Origin: Pardosa pseudoannulata | Lineage: Eukaryota; Arthropoda; Arachnida; Araneae; Lycosidae | Direction: 5' to 3' | Assembly (NCBI GenBank): GCA_032207245.1 | Contig: CM063509.1 | Location: 104,880,021 to 104,944,020 of the forward strand | DNA: 64,000 bases | Shown: piece after piece, positions 22,199-34,499 of the stretch | How the letters are laid out: each line of letters begins with the position of its first letter | How positions within the stretch are numbered: position 1 is the first letter of the stretch | Notes under the pieces: generated by a model | Database searches by the model: none | Seen by the model: the letters and a program-made list of their open reading frames with translations, nothing else | What the model was told of the DNA's origin: nothing | Program-made: the position numbers and the translations under genes

Positions 22199-22781
22199 GA
22201 TGTAGTGTTCCGTGCGTTTTAAGAATGTTATGCAAATACTAGAGTCGCATTAGGCCGCGGTATGCGGAGATTACAGAATTTTGCTATAGTCATGCTCGCG
22301 GTCAGTTTAACTGTTTTGTTTTTTTTTTTCAACTTAAATTTAAATTACTTTTTTAAAAATATATATGCTGTGGCAAATAGACATTAAAAATCTTAGGAGG
22401 GACAAGGATCTGATGAGCCTTTATTTTCTTTAAGTTAATTATCAATATTGCTGCTTATCCGATTAGCTTTCACTTTTGTTTCGTCCATTATCACGTGTGC
22501 GGCTTATACGCCAGGGCGACTTATCCGATGGACTTTCATTTTCGATTAGTCAGTTATCACATGCGCACAGTCCACATTATCAAGCGGCTTATCTACCCGA
22601 AATTACGGTACTCTAACAGTGCATAAGTTGCACTGGATATCCGGTTAACGTCAAAATTCCATTCTAAATGTCAACTAAATGTCCAGTAGATCATTTGTGC
22701 CTTAAAGTACTTCCCCAACCCACCCTTCTTGTCGTTAAGCTTTAATGTTTTTTAACACGAAACATGCATAGAGCATTGTTA

Positions 22782-23075
22782 CAGGGCCGTAGCCAGAAAT
22801 TATTTTCAGAGGGGGACCAAGGAAGAAAGACATCTTTATTTATGAATGATACTTCAACTGATGAAAGGGAAAACACTGTATTTCTGGCCAGTTGACCAAC
22901 TAGTCTTTTATGGTCTGTGTGGATTTTTTTTAAGAGAATAACTGTCCATGTTCATGAACAGTTAGGCAGATAGTATACACACACAAACGTGGGAAATTGT
23001 CTATCTACAAAATGTTCTTTCAAAATTTCGAGGGGGGACCAGTCCCCTATATCCCTCCCCCTACCTACGGCCTTG
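22782..23075. mobile_element. hAT-type MITE (294 bp)
   Basis: CATTGTTA is duplicated at 22774-22781 and 23076-23083. The termini are CAGGGCCGTAGCCAG and CTACCTACGGCCTTG (inverse CAAGGCCGTAGGTAG). Subterminal motifs GAGGGGGACCA and CGAGGGGGGACCAGTCCC are shared between the ends. Non-coding; it depends on a hAT transposase elsewhere. Confidence 0.85.
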
Positions 23076-23629
23076 CATTGTTACAAAATATTTTGGATTT
23101 TTTTTTAATTTCGAAGACAATGTACGAATGATACTTCTGCTGTAGCATCATAGGGGGAAAAAAAAAGAGTATTATACAAATAATGGACAAGGAAGTCATG
23201 TGGTGCACACATCAGATATTTTGAATTTTATTTTCATTACATTATTAGTTGTAGTTAGTCTTCAGGTATGTTTTTCTTCTCGCCTTTTCTCAATATTAAT
23301 TCAAATAAACTGATACTGTTAAGTGGTGATCTTCCAAATTCAAATGTTTGAGTTATAACAGATTTTTTTTAATTTCGCTCTTCTACGCAATTATAAAATA
23401 ATTATTGTTGCAAGTGGTTTAATTTATAATGCGTAAAACTTGAATAAAATGTCTCTTTTTCTATTTCGATTTCTTACTTCCTCATGTTTATTCTTTATTT
23501 AAAATGTACAAATATTCATGAGCTCCAAAAAAGCCTTTTTATAAACATGGGGTTAATAAATGTTTTAATCAAATAAAACGACTAAACCTTTGTTTGACTA
23601 ATTTATGCATATTGTTTTTTTACTAATTT

Positions 23630-23809
23630 GTCCCACGATGGTCGAATAGATATGATGCTGCTCTTTGGTACTGGAGATCGTGGGTTTGAATTCCACGGTT
23701 GGCATGAATGTTTGTAACCCTTCTGAATCAGCTTTAGGCGGAGGCCCCGGTCTCATTTGCCATCGTGTGGCAAAACAGTGAACCGTACAACTTCAAACCA
23801 GATTAAACC
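23630..23809 (+). repeat. tRNA-derived SINE
   Basis: Plus-strand copy. The head contains CGATGGTCGAATAG, the B-box is GGGTTTGAATTCC, and body and tail follow (CTTCTGAATCAGCTTTAGG, then AAACCAGATTAAACC). It is more diverged than the copies at 20312 and 63401. Confidence 0.7.
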
Positions 23810-24139
23810 TACTGGTACTTTCGTCTACTTCCATGAATTTCCCCAAAATTGTCAATTATGAAAATTGCGTTTCCTAATTATGCACAGGGTTTCTTATATG
23901 GTCCTCATCGTACTCTTACAAGTTATTAACATCTGATATAGGTCATTCTTTTTAATTGCTTTTTATTTAACTTCACTTGTGTGTCAATTAATATTTAATC
24001 AATTTTTAATTACCTTTCTGACTACCGAGAGATCTGACATTTTGTTCAAAGATTCAATTCCGGTGACAATAAAATATTCAATCCCAAAAAATTAGATTGG
24101 AAAAAAATCATTCAATTTGGTAAACGCAAAAAGCTATTC

Positions 24140-24361
24140 AGCGTATTTGGAATCCCAATGACGAATTTGCACATGTGGGGAAATAGAACAACTTATTATT
24201 TTTCTGATAATTCTAGAAGCGTTAATTCCTAAAATGTTCTCAAAAATGTAAAAAAAATGGGTACATTATTTTAAAAATTAATTTTAAAGTTAAGAGAAAA
24301 CCACGTGACCTCAAAACACTCCGTGACTGGTTGTGACGTCACAGTTCATGATGTTTCAATA
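24140..24361 (+). repeat. direct repeat pair, left copy (E-box and CRE)
   Basis: About 210 bp that recurs at 25227-25449, from CACATGTGGGGAAAT through GTGACTGGTTGTGACGTCAC and CAGTTCATGA. Both copies preserve ACCACGTGAC (an E-box) and the full palindromic CRE TGACGTCA. No TIRs are evident. Confidence 0.7.
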
Positions 24362-24618
24362 ATTTTGTTATATTTTTAAGAATATTTTAATATTTTGGCG
24401 TATATTTGTGATCGTCTGTATAGATTTTAACCAAGTAATACTAAATTGATCAGTTTTCTTGCTTTAACGGGCGATAATGAATAATTTTGTATAGTAGACC
24501 TTAATAATTGATTCAGACATTTCAAAGTCTATATTTTTGAAAATGTAATTAATCCTATGGAATATGAAATAGGCTGAACGCTAAGCCACTCACATATTTA
24601 AAATATTCTCACTTTCAG

Positions 24619-24741
24619 GTCATTAAGCCAGAAGATACTCTTGGGAAGAACAATATTATATACACTGAAGACGGAAGGAGTAAAACAAAAACAAAACAGA
24701 AACAGATTTCTTTTAAACGTCAACTGTTGTCATTCACTTAG
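24619..24741 (+). CDS. candidate 3'-terminal exon of an unknown gene
   Basis: A good acceptor (ATTCTCACTTTCAG) is followed by an open 41-codon frame, VIKPEDTLGKNNIIYTEDGR onward, ending in a basic stretch and a TAG at 24739-24741. AATAAATAAATAAAATAAAA begins about 110 bases later and could supply poly(A) signals. I recognise no domain. No upstream exon can be assigned: the DNA before it is a repeat and AT-rich intron-like sequence. It could be a chance frame. Confidence 0.25.
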   Translation, partial: VIKPEDTLGKNNIIYTEDGRSKTKTKQKQISFKRQLLSFT

Positions 24742-25226
24742 CTGTAACTGCAAAGTTAAAAAAAAGAGCAAAGATTCTCTTTCTCCTAACGAGTATTCGC
24801 AGACATGTGAAACGAATCGTAGAACACAATATACTGTTGCCATTAAAAAATAAATAAATAAAATAAAATCTTTTTGATGGATGATAAAACCAGCTGTCTA
24901 TTTCGAAAAGGGATAACATAGAAACATTTTCTTTCTGTATCATGAGTTATGTATTTCATGAATTTACAATCGGTTATTGAGTAAGGAGATCAGTTTACAT
25001 TCTAAAGTAACGTAAAGTAAGGGTCCGCTTTTTGAAGCCCCAATAAAACTGCTATTTTGAAAATATTTGTAAATAAGATTTATTTTTCTTAAGGATGTTT
25101 TTATACAGGGGTCTGGACCCTCTCCGAAATATTTTCTCAATGTATGCATTGCAAGATTTTTTAAACCCGTACATTTTTAGTTTCAACTACAAGTGTTCAA
25201 AGATAGTTTTCAACCAAGAAATGAGT

Positions 25227-25449
25227 AAACACAGTTCGTATTAGAATGAGGAATTTACACATGTGGGGAAATTGAACAACGTATTATTTTTCTGATAATT
25301 CCATACTCGTTAATCCAAAAAATGTTCTCAAAATTGTAAAAAAAATGGGTCCACCACTTTTAAAATTAATTTTAAAGTTAAGAGAAAACCACGTGACTTC
25401 AAAACGCTCCGTGACTGGTTGTGACGTCACAGTTCATGAAGTTTCAATG
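25227..25449 (+). repeat. direct repeat pair, right copy (E-box and CRE)
   Basis: Second copy of the 24140-24361 block, in the same orientation and about 1.09 kb away. It differs by scattered substitutions and small indels but keeps CACGTG and TGACGTCA intact. Confidence 0.7.
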
Positions 25450-26145
25450 TTGACATTCTGTTAGCAAGCACTTTTTATTTCCAGATTGCGTTTTGCTGGT
25501 ATTTTAAAAGTTTATAGTCTTCAATATTTATTTCTACTCCGACATGTAGGATAATTTTATCAATCTCGATAATATATATGTGTATATTTGTTTATAATAT
25601 CTTTTACCCGGATTTACCAAAGAACATTCCGACAATCTCACGAAAATTCGCAGCATATCAATGTTTTCATTTTGGAAAATAATTCGGATTTCGTGGGAGC
25701 GGAAATACGAAAAAACAAAACCAAAAGATATGTAAAATAATTTTTATATTTTTCAATTTATCTTAATATACTTCAAATGTATAAATGCTTTATTAATACT
25801 ACCACAGCTATTCTGTATGCAAACACTGACAACAAGTCAAACATATCCAAAACGTTTTATATGGATAGATAGTAATGTTTAAATAAAAAAATAAAAAGAT
25901 ATTTACACTTCTTCTAATTGGAAGTTACGCATGGACGTTGTTTTTTTATCTGGTAAAATAAAAAATATATGAAAAGTATTTTAATATTGTAGTTAGAAAT
26001 ATATTAAAAAGTATTTTTGAAACAAAACATTTACTAGATTATGTATTATAACTACCATCATGTAAGGTTTTAAAGATCATCATTGTAAAAACCCTTTTTA
26101 TTAACTTTCCTAAAAGTTTACCCTTTTTTGTATGTAAAATACCTA

Positions 26146-27247
26146 CCGTAGCGTGCGGTGCATATGTGCAGGGTGTGCACTGCACACCCTAGCAATAATT
26201 TTCTTCACCTATGTCTACCTCTCTTTATATGGTATATAATAAATACTATTTATAATATATTCAAATATGTTGATTTGCTTGCTTGTATTCTCGCAGTGCG
26301 TGCGGTACTAGGTGCTGCACCACTTAGAGCTTTCAAAAGCAAACAAACATAAGAAATTTTTATGTGTACGCACTGCACACTAATAGAAAATCACGTTTTA
26401 TATGTATGGGCTACTGGAGAAGCACTGCATACTATAGCACTGAGTCAAGTGCAGCTATTTTTCCTGCACTTGGCATTCAGAATCATCCGAAGGTACGGTT
26501 TATTAAGCGTTGTATTAGAGCGGGGACTTACGTGCTAAAACGCTTTTGGTTTTTTAACTGATTAACTGGCCATGCGATTTTGCAGACGGTTAATGTTTAA
26601 TATTGTAAGATTTTGTTTTCATGAAAATATAAAAGAAGTATTTCATCAATATAAAGGGAAATGTTTCAGTGTTGTAAAGTTATTTCGGAATTATTGAAAT
26701 AATTCGCTGAAAAACAATTTTGTTTTGTTAGACAAAAAAGAAACGAATTCTAACAGAACAGTCCAAATTTTACCATTGTGTTTTACAGACAGTATATAAG
26801 TTATATCTGTAACACTATATCCCTGGTTTTGTTTTTAAAAATTGTCAAGATGTTTTTCCCAGACTGTATGATTTCCAAATGTTAAAAACAATTAATAATT
26901 ATAATTTAATCCACTGACCGAAAGAGAAACAGTTCGTTCTATTGCGCCAGCGTGCAGTGAAATCCTCTGCACATGGACTGGACTTTCGGTTTGACGGCAC
27001 CAATGAGCATCCCGTTGAGGCACCGCAGCGGCGGGTGCCGTGTGGTGCTACGTTTGCTGAAAATATAAGTTTTTCGTGGAAATATAAGCTTTTCGTTATT
27101 ATTAGTAATACGGATAGACGTAGGGATTTTGTGTAAAAATGAATAATAAACGTTAAAGAAGTGTTTAATATACATTTTTATGGTTTTATTATTATTGTTG
27201 TTGTTGCTCTCTGCACACCCTGCATGAACACCTACCGCACGTCACTG
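26146..27247. mobile_element. hAT-type non-autonomous element (1.1 kb)
   Basis: AATACCTA is duplicated at 26138-26145 and 27248-27255. The termini are CCGTAGCGTGCGG and CCGCACGTCACTG. The inner parts match as well: GTGCAGGGTGTGCA on the left and TGCACACCCTGCAT on the right. The interior has a GC-rich patch (about 26940-27050) but no transposase motifs. It is a deletion derivative or MITE of a hAT family. Confidence 0.85.
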
Positions 27248-27506
27248 AATACCTATCATGTCATATTCACATTCTAAAGAATTTCATCTCATGGATTATT
27301 TTAATCAAAACAATCATAGCTATTTTACATTAAAGTATCTTTATTAAATAATTTATAGAAATGAATGAAGCCGTTTTGTAAAATTCTATTAGTATAAATT
27401 GATATGTGCATAGGCATATAACAGAATGGCCTGTGTACTTTTGATTTAATGTTAATTTTAGGAGTAGCATAGGCTTGTCGAATAACTTGGACTCACAAAG
27501 TAAAAT

Positions 27507-27915
27507 AAGAGATTTGAAAAAAAAATTTTCAATTTTACAACTCCTCTTCAACCTCCACTCAAAATACAGAATCAAAATTAAATTAATTTTACAATTTACA
27601 CTAAATCACAAATTTGTGATGAAAATCACACTCAGTTTATTTAATTTGTGATTAAGTGAATGTTTCAGTCTATTTAATATGAATGTTATGTGTTTCCTTT
27701 GTGTTTTCTTTGTTAATTCAATTAGATTTTAAATATTCAATTTTTGTAAATTTTTCCCCAAAATGTTGTTTTTGTTTATGTATCAATTTGTTGAGTTACG
27801 ATCCCCTCGCCAGATTTCAAACGCCACGCTGCAAGCACGCCAATTTCGCCAAATGTGGTTGAAGCACCAACAAGATCCATGATTAGAAACAGGAGAGTGG
27901 GCTAAGAAGAGGAGT
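27507..27915 (+). repeat. dispersed ~400-bp repeat, copy B
   Basis: Inverse-orientation match to 3698-4138. Ends TAAGAGATTTGAAAA and GAAGAGGAGTTG are recognisable, as is the internal palindrome ATCACAAATTTGTGAT. It lies immediately upstream of the Gypsy integrase remnant. Confidence 0.65.
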
Positions 27916-28011
27916 TGAACAAACAAGAAGCGCAATTGGAAAAGAGTAAATATATATTGAGCAGTTTTATGTATATAGAACCTGTTCTTGATGGCAGATG
28001 GAAATAAAGGC

Positions 28012-28950
28012 ATGAGAAAATATATTGCTATTATGTCAAAAATTGTGCAGAATGCATCAGATACAAAGCAGCGAACCAGAAACCTGCTGGTCTCTTACAG
28101 ACTCCTGTACCTGCTCAACGTTTTGAAAGCATAGCTATCTATCTTTTAGGGCCCTTACCAGAAACAAATGATGGCATGAAGTGGATCTTCATTATTGAAG
28201 ATTAAACAAACAAGTGGGTAGAGTTATTCTCATCAAAGCAAGCTACTGCTAAAGAATGTGCCTTATCACTACTAAATGAAGTCTTCTTAAGATATGGAAT
28301 ACCGCGTCGTCTAATAAGTGATAATGGTACTCAATTTGTTAGTGCAATCATGCAACAGTTGTGTTATGTCCTAAACATCAAGCAAAATTTAATTCCTGTT
28401 TACTATCCACAGGCCAACCCTGTTGAGCGTAAAAATAGAGATTTAAAACCTCGTTTGGCAACTTTGGGTAGCAACCATACCTTATGGAAGGAACAATTAC
28501 CAGCTATTAGATTTGCAATGAACACTGCAAAATGCGAAACTACTGGATGCACTGCAGCTTACTTGAACTTTGCCAGAGAATTAAGAACTTTAGACGATGT
28601 TACTACTGACCTGCGATCTGCTATTCATAATAATAATTTTTTCCCAGAAATCACTCATTTAAAACGTTTTGAAAGGAATATGTTACAAATTAAGGAAAAT
28701 ATCGAGAATAGACAAATCACGTAAATCAAGCCCTAATTTTACACCTGGTGACTTAGTTTGAGTAAAGCTTCACCCATTAAGTAAAGCAAACCAAAGCATC
28801 AGTAGCAAAATTTATGCCGAGGAAAGATGGCCCTTACATCATTTTGTCCCAAAAATACAGCCTTTGTCATAGCCAGTTGTGACAAACCTGATGAACCTTT
28901 AGATGCATACCATGTATCAGCTCTAACACCTTTTCAAAATATCACACAGA
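28012..28950 (+). pseudogene. Gypsy-type (Ty3) retrotransposon integrase, decayed
   Basis: After one frameshift the frame reads YYVKNCAECIRYKAANQKPA, the second half of the HHCC zinc-binding domain. It then continues into the DDE core. Recognisable are the first catalytic block (IFIIED followed by a stop in place of Tyr/Phe), LISDNGTQF (second Asp) and YYPQANPVERKNRDLK (the Glu). A basic tail follows, with FTPGDLV and another stop. Spacing agrees with the DD35E core of Ty3/Gypsy integrases. Protease, RT and RNase H are not present upstream, where copy B of a repeat abuts. The 3' part is interrupted by a hAT MITE at 28967. Confidence 0.8.
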
Positions 28951-29146
28951 ACCAATCTCCTGTGGTTAGAGATGTAAAAAACCCGGAATTTTGAAAAAGT
29001 AGGAATAAACCTGGGAATTTTGGGGAATAAACCCGAAATTTTGGGAACTTTGGGAAGAAATCATTTTAACAATGTTACATTTATTTTTTCAACAGTGGCT
29101 ATTTAAGAACTAGCATATTATTTCTAAGAGATTTTTTTTTACTTTT

Positions 29147-29148
29147 GG

Positions 29149-29220
<72 letters not shown>
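29147..29220. repeat. (AT)n microsatellite
   Basis: About 74 bp of uninterrupted AT dinucleotides. Confidence 0.95.
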
Positions 29221-29225
<5 letters not shown>

Positions 29226-29527
29226 GAGCGTTTAAATTATTTTATAGTAGTACTTATGTAATTAATTACCCTGTTAGTCTTATCAAACACATAACTGGTT
29301 GCTTCAATTTTAATTGCTAATATAATAATTATATACATTATTTTTTATCCTTATTTATTATGTAAATTACTTTATACTAAACTTTTTCCCCTCGTTTTAT
29401 AATATAAAAATAAATATCTTTAAATTTAAAATGGCAGTTTATTATTTTTTGTAATGCATATATCATTTAAAGGTGTAATTAAATGACACTGTTGCATTTT
29501 GTGTCCAATTCCTACACACACGTACAC

Positions 29528-29738
<211 letters not shown>

Positions 29739-30251
29739 ATTATCCAAGAAAAATAATGATTTATGGGTTTTGTGACACTACAGATTATTGCCTAATATTT
29801 AGGTAATAATAAAAATATTGGATATTTCTCAAAGGAAAAATATACTGATACTTTCATGCTAAACATGATACCTTGCCAAATATAGTTAGTTAATGCCAAT
29901 TATTAAATTTTTTCATAACATATAATAGTTAAATTAAAAATAATTTATAAATAAAAATAACATATAATAGTTAAATAGAAAATATCAACTTTTGAGGTCT
30001 ACAACAAAGACAGAAAAAAATGGCGGTCCTTAATGTGTTATAGGAGTTGGCGACTTCAAAATACTTCAAAATTCCCTTCCCAAAAAACCCGGTTTTATCC
30101 CGGGTTTTTTCCACTGCTCACAACTCTACCTGTGGTGCGTCTACGGGAAAGAGGTAACCCCCGAAACAGCTCCCTCCTGTTTCTGTGAAAACCGAAAACA
30201 AATCAAAAATCCCACCACCTCGCCGAGACGGTCTTCGGAGGTGTAGGGGTA

Positions 30252-30944
30252 TGTAGCGGGTACAATTACACCCCTCTCCTTTTTATGATAGGTGGCGCTA
30301 GGAGAGCCATCGAGTTTGTTTTTATTGAGTTGATATTTAAGTAAAACTTTTCGTAATGTCCGCCATTATAATAAAATATTAATGGTTTCAGTATAGCATA
30401 AATATAAAACTATATATGAAAAATTTAAGTTAATAAAAAATAATATGAAAACAAAATTGTTCAATATCCCCAGAAAATGCATCCAGTAAATAAAATTATA
30501 ATGCTAAAACTATAAAAGTATTGATAAAATATACTATGCAAATAAAACGATAATGTATAGTAATAGAACATTAAACATTTATAAAGAAAGATTTATGAGT
30601 TTTTGCCTTTTTAATAATCCCACCTGTTGAGGACGATAATAAAGTGGACTGTATTTAAAAACTTAACAAAAACTTTAATTAAGAAAAATATGACAGGGTC
30701 TTACAAGAGCATGGGCTCTGACAATAAAAATATATATATCAGGGGATATATAAGAGCAATGGGCTCTACAGAAGCAATCTCAGGGGAGAAACGGATAACG
30801 GTTCGACCTTCCTAGACGGGGTCCGAACGCTCACACTCTGGTTACAATACAAAAAAGAGGAAAGGGACGCGCTGGACACAACCATTGCGCTTAAGGGGTG
30901 GGGGGAACGTCGATAGGTACCGAACACCACCTTACACGACTACA
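30252..30944 (+). mobile_element. probable 3' LTR of the Gypsy remnant
   Basis: A purine-rich tract (GGAGGTGTAGGGGTA) precedes TGTAGCGGGTACAATTAC, as a polypurine tract precedes a 3' LTR. A matching CA end (CACGACTACA) is at 30944. No 5' LTR is in the window to compare with, so the right boundary is a guess. Confidence 0.35.
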
Positions 30945-31624
30945 TTGAAGCTATCTTGACTGTTATGCGAGGAGAAAAGTATATAACTGAAAGGAGTATT
31001 AAACCATTTCTAATTACCAAAGTCTCTTATAATCAAAAGTGTGATTTTCATTTATACGACTATGAAACAGTGGTAGATTTCTGGTGCCAAGAGCAAAAGC
31101 AAAATTTACCACCGTGAGCAGATATCAAATTTGCAGCCCCTTCCTCCTACTTAATACGATAATATCATGAATAAAAATTTCTGACGGCAATGAAATGATT
31201 AAATTATAAAAAGAGATTTTGCACTAAAACTTAAATTTTTTATAAACTAGGAAACAAAATTTAATTCAGGGTTCCCACTGTTTTTCTAGAACAAAAATTA
31301 AGGACTTTTTAAAGACTTTCTAAGAACCAAAGTAATATTTTATAAGGACCTACTTGAAATACACGGCATAACGATATAAACCCTATTTCCTGAGGAACCT
31401 ATTTTAATGATTATGATCCAAACAAGGAAAGTTCAATAAATACCCTTCAATATTTTAGAATTACGTTTTTAAAAATGCCTAAAAATTAATATAAGATAAA
31501 TCTATTTGACATAAACTAATTTTTAAAAATGTACATCTAAAGCTTTTTGAGTGATCAAACTAGAAATAAATTGTGAATAAAAACAACATTATAAACAGTA
31601 CTTTCCGAGGGATTAAAAATGACT

Positions 31625-31767
<143 letters not shown>

Positions 31768-32095
31768 TGTAGCGAAAATCGTTCCTTACGGCAAGGACGC
31801 CGTGGCGCAGTAAAGCGGCGGACTCGTGAACGAGAGGTTCCGGGTTCGAAAACAAGCGAGGCAAGCTGCCTTTAAAAATTGATTTTAACTTGGATTTAAT
31901 TTATGTTAATTTAATTTCATTATGCAAATTTATGTAAATTTAGTTCCTAATTTTCTGCGGGCCTTCCAAGTCTGGAAGGTTCTAAAAGTGTATATAAGCA
32001 GGATTCCCTTCATTTGCTTGGTAATAAAATCTTGAACTGGTCTTGAGCGTTTATCAGTCATTTCGCCAAGTTCAGTTCATTTCATCTACGCGACA
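31768..32095 (+). mobile_element. 328-bp solo LTR or TRIM with tRNA-like segment
   Basis: It starts TGTAGCGAAAATCG and ends CATCTACGCGACA, flanked by ATAT on both sides. TATATAAG at about 31992 and AATAAA at about 32024 fit a compact LTR with TATA box and poly(A) signal. Near the 5' end, GCCGTGGCGCAGTAAAGCGG and GGTTCCGGGTTCGAAAAC resemble the A and B boxes of a tRNA gene. Confidence 0.55.
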
Positions 32096-32761
32096 ATATA
32101 TATACATATATGTGTGTGTGTGTATGTATGTATATACTAGCTAATTATACCCGACGTTCCCTGGGAAAGAAGAAAGTTTTAGGACTTTTCTATTACATTC
32201 AATGCAAGAAAAATTAAACTTCCATAACTAACTGAAGTATCTACAACAATCCCCCACCCACCCTCCATGCTTTGCTTAATTAAAATCTGCATGACTGTTA
32301 GCTATTAGGAAAGGGCAGCTGACTTTAAACCTTTTCAGTATGCGAAAGAGTATTTATTGGTCAAATAATAAGTAACTAAAAAAACTGTCCCATAAAAAAA
32401 CTGATAGGAAATCACGACACGACGGTGGATCGCATTGATGGAGAAATTGATCACATTCCAATTTAAAAATTAAGGAGTTTTTAAGGACCTTTAACAAAAA
32501 TTAAGGAGTTTTAAGGGCCCTTAAAAATGAAAGCTAAAATTAAGGAGTGCTTAAGGATTTTTAAGGACCGTGGGAACCCTGCAATTGTGAATGTATATTT
32601 TGAAAATTATTTGTTAATCAGCGATTATAATTATTATTCAGAAACTACTGACTATTTCCATATGATCACACTCTTTTCACTCAACAAAATCATTTTTACC
32701 ATCAATTTTCAAATTTTATACATACATTTAAATATGTCTTCTTAATATTAATTCAACAATA

Positions 32762-32935
32762 GGTTTGGTTTAGAACGCTACGGTCTATCGTTTTGCTATA
32801 AGAACCTAATGAGATCGGTACCTACTGCTTAAAGCCGATTCCAAAAGGCTACGAACATCTATGAGATCAGCGGGATTCGAACCCGCGTACTCCAATACCG
32901 AAGATCAGCGCTCTACCATTCGGCCATCGTTCGGC
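32762..32935 (-). repeat. tRNA-derived SINE
   Basis: Minus-strand copy with B-box GGGTTCGAATCC (inverse at about 32875-32886) and head CGAACGATGGCCGAATGG. CAACAATAGG on the left and CAACGATAGG on the right are a probable, slightly diverged target duplication. Confidence 0.8.
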
Positions 32936-33675
32936 CCAACGATAGGAATTTTGTTAATCGATTATTATGATAAATATTATTCAGGAACTACTGACTATTT
33001 CAATTTATAGACATTATTTTCTTTCACTGATGAAAATCATTTTTAGCACAAAAACTATACAAGTTAGGGATTAGTTATGCGATTAAATAAAAGAAATAAT
33101 ACAAAGAATGGAATGTTACATTAAACAAAATACGTCACTTTTTTGCATAAAAATTTAAGAAATTAGGAAATTCTTTAAAGGATTTTTTTATGAGACCTAG
33201 TTAAAAATTAAAGATTTCAAGAGCCAAATTTTTAAGGACCTCGCTAATTGAAGACGCTTTTAAAAACTTTTGATGACCGTTAAAATCATGTTTTTTTTTT
33301 ACTTTAAAAGCTATAATACTTTTATGCATATAAAGATACACAAACATTAAAGCTAAAAAAACATTGAAAATAAAAAAATATATTAAAAAAGTATTTACCT
33401 ATTCGTTTGATGTTTGTAAGTTCAGCGGAACTCTATACGCTTCAATCTAGAAGTTTTTCACACGTATGCTATTTTTTTTTTTTAGAATGCGCCTACTCTG
33501 TCACTTACACGAATAATGGATTAACTGGACTCCCTAGACCTAGTCCTCTTGTTAAGTCTATCACTTAAAATTTTACGATATATATCAGCAGTTAGACCGA
33601 TAATGAAGTTGCAAGGCAAGGTGGATGATTTGTATACTTAAGATTTAAATCATGCCCTTTTCTGTATAACATTTA

Positions 33676-33797
33676 GGCCCTTACTCTGGACGTTGCGGTT
33701 CGTGTCGAACCTCAATTGTGGACATCATGTAAGCAAATGATCAAGCTGATGTCACAACGAACATTCGACCCGACTCGCAACGTCCAGAGTAAGCCCC
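33676..33797. mobile_element. Harbinger-like hairpin MITE, copy 1 (122 bp)
   Basis: TTA lies on both sides (33673-33675 and 33798-33800). The ends are GGCCCTTACTCTGGACGTTG and the inverse CAACGTCCAGAGTAAGCCCC. The inverted arms extend for most of the length (TTCG..TTGTG against CACAACGAA), so the whole element can fold on itself. Confidence 0.75.
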
Positions 33798-33936
33798 TTA
33801 ATGGTTTAGTAAAATACTTACCATAAATCGTTACCCACCCCTTGCAAACAATTCCAGGAATAATAGCCTTAGGTTACGAGACTTATTCAGACCAAATGTG
33901 CAATTCCCTCTTCTAGGAGAAAAAAAAAAAAGATAA

Positions 33937-34071
33937 TGGGGCTTACTCTGGACGTTGCGCGTCTGGTCGAACGTTCGTTGTGACGTCAGCTTGATCATTT
34001 GCTCGTATCATGTTCGCAAGCTGACGTCACAACGAAGGTTCGCCGAACCACAATGTCCAGAGTAAGGGCCA
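33937..34071. mobile_element. Harbinger-like hairpin MITE, copy 2 (135 bp)
   Basis: TAA lies on both sides (33934-33936 and 34072-34074). The ends are TGGGGCTTACTCTGGACG and TGTCCAGAGTAAGGGCCA. The inner arms CGTTGTGACGTCAGCTTG and AAGCTGACGTCACAACG are near-perfect inverses, each with a TGACGTCA-type core. It is 139 bp from copy 1. Confidence 0.75.
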
Positions 34072-34499
34072 TAAATTCAAGACAAGGTTGGGTTTTTTAT
34101 GTAAATGGCTTTTTAATCAGTCTAGCTGCTAATGACTGAATCCTATGTGCATCCCATATCTTTCTTGTCCATTTATCTTCCTTCTCGGACTTCCTGGGCA
34201 TTTTCATCACTGGTAGTTTTTAGTTTCTGTATGTTTGTTATGTCTTTCCTATAGTGGTCTGTACTGTTGGTGGAATCCCCCCCCACACACACACATTTCT
34301 CGAACCGATGTAGCCATTCTTCGGTAAGTTACAAATCATCTTTATACTTCAATTGCCTATCAATTAATGTCAAAATCTCTTTAAAGGACCATAACAGCAA
34401 TCGCAGTCGAGGTAAAGCAAGTTTTATTGCATATAGGGGAGAATATGATTGCGAAAGCAGTAAATTTTCTGGCAATTTTGCACAGCTACCATTCCACTT

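Noticed and set aside
26158..26561. Cys-rich and other short frames as small secreted peptides
   Set aside because: They lie within a hAT MITE and include its TIR; no signal peptide and no conserved pattern.
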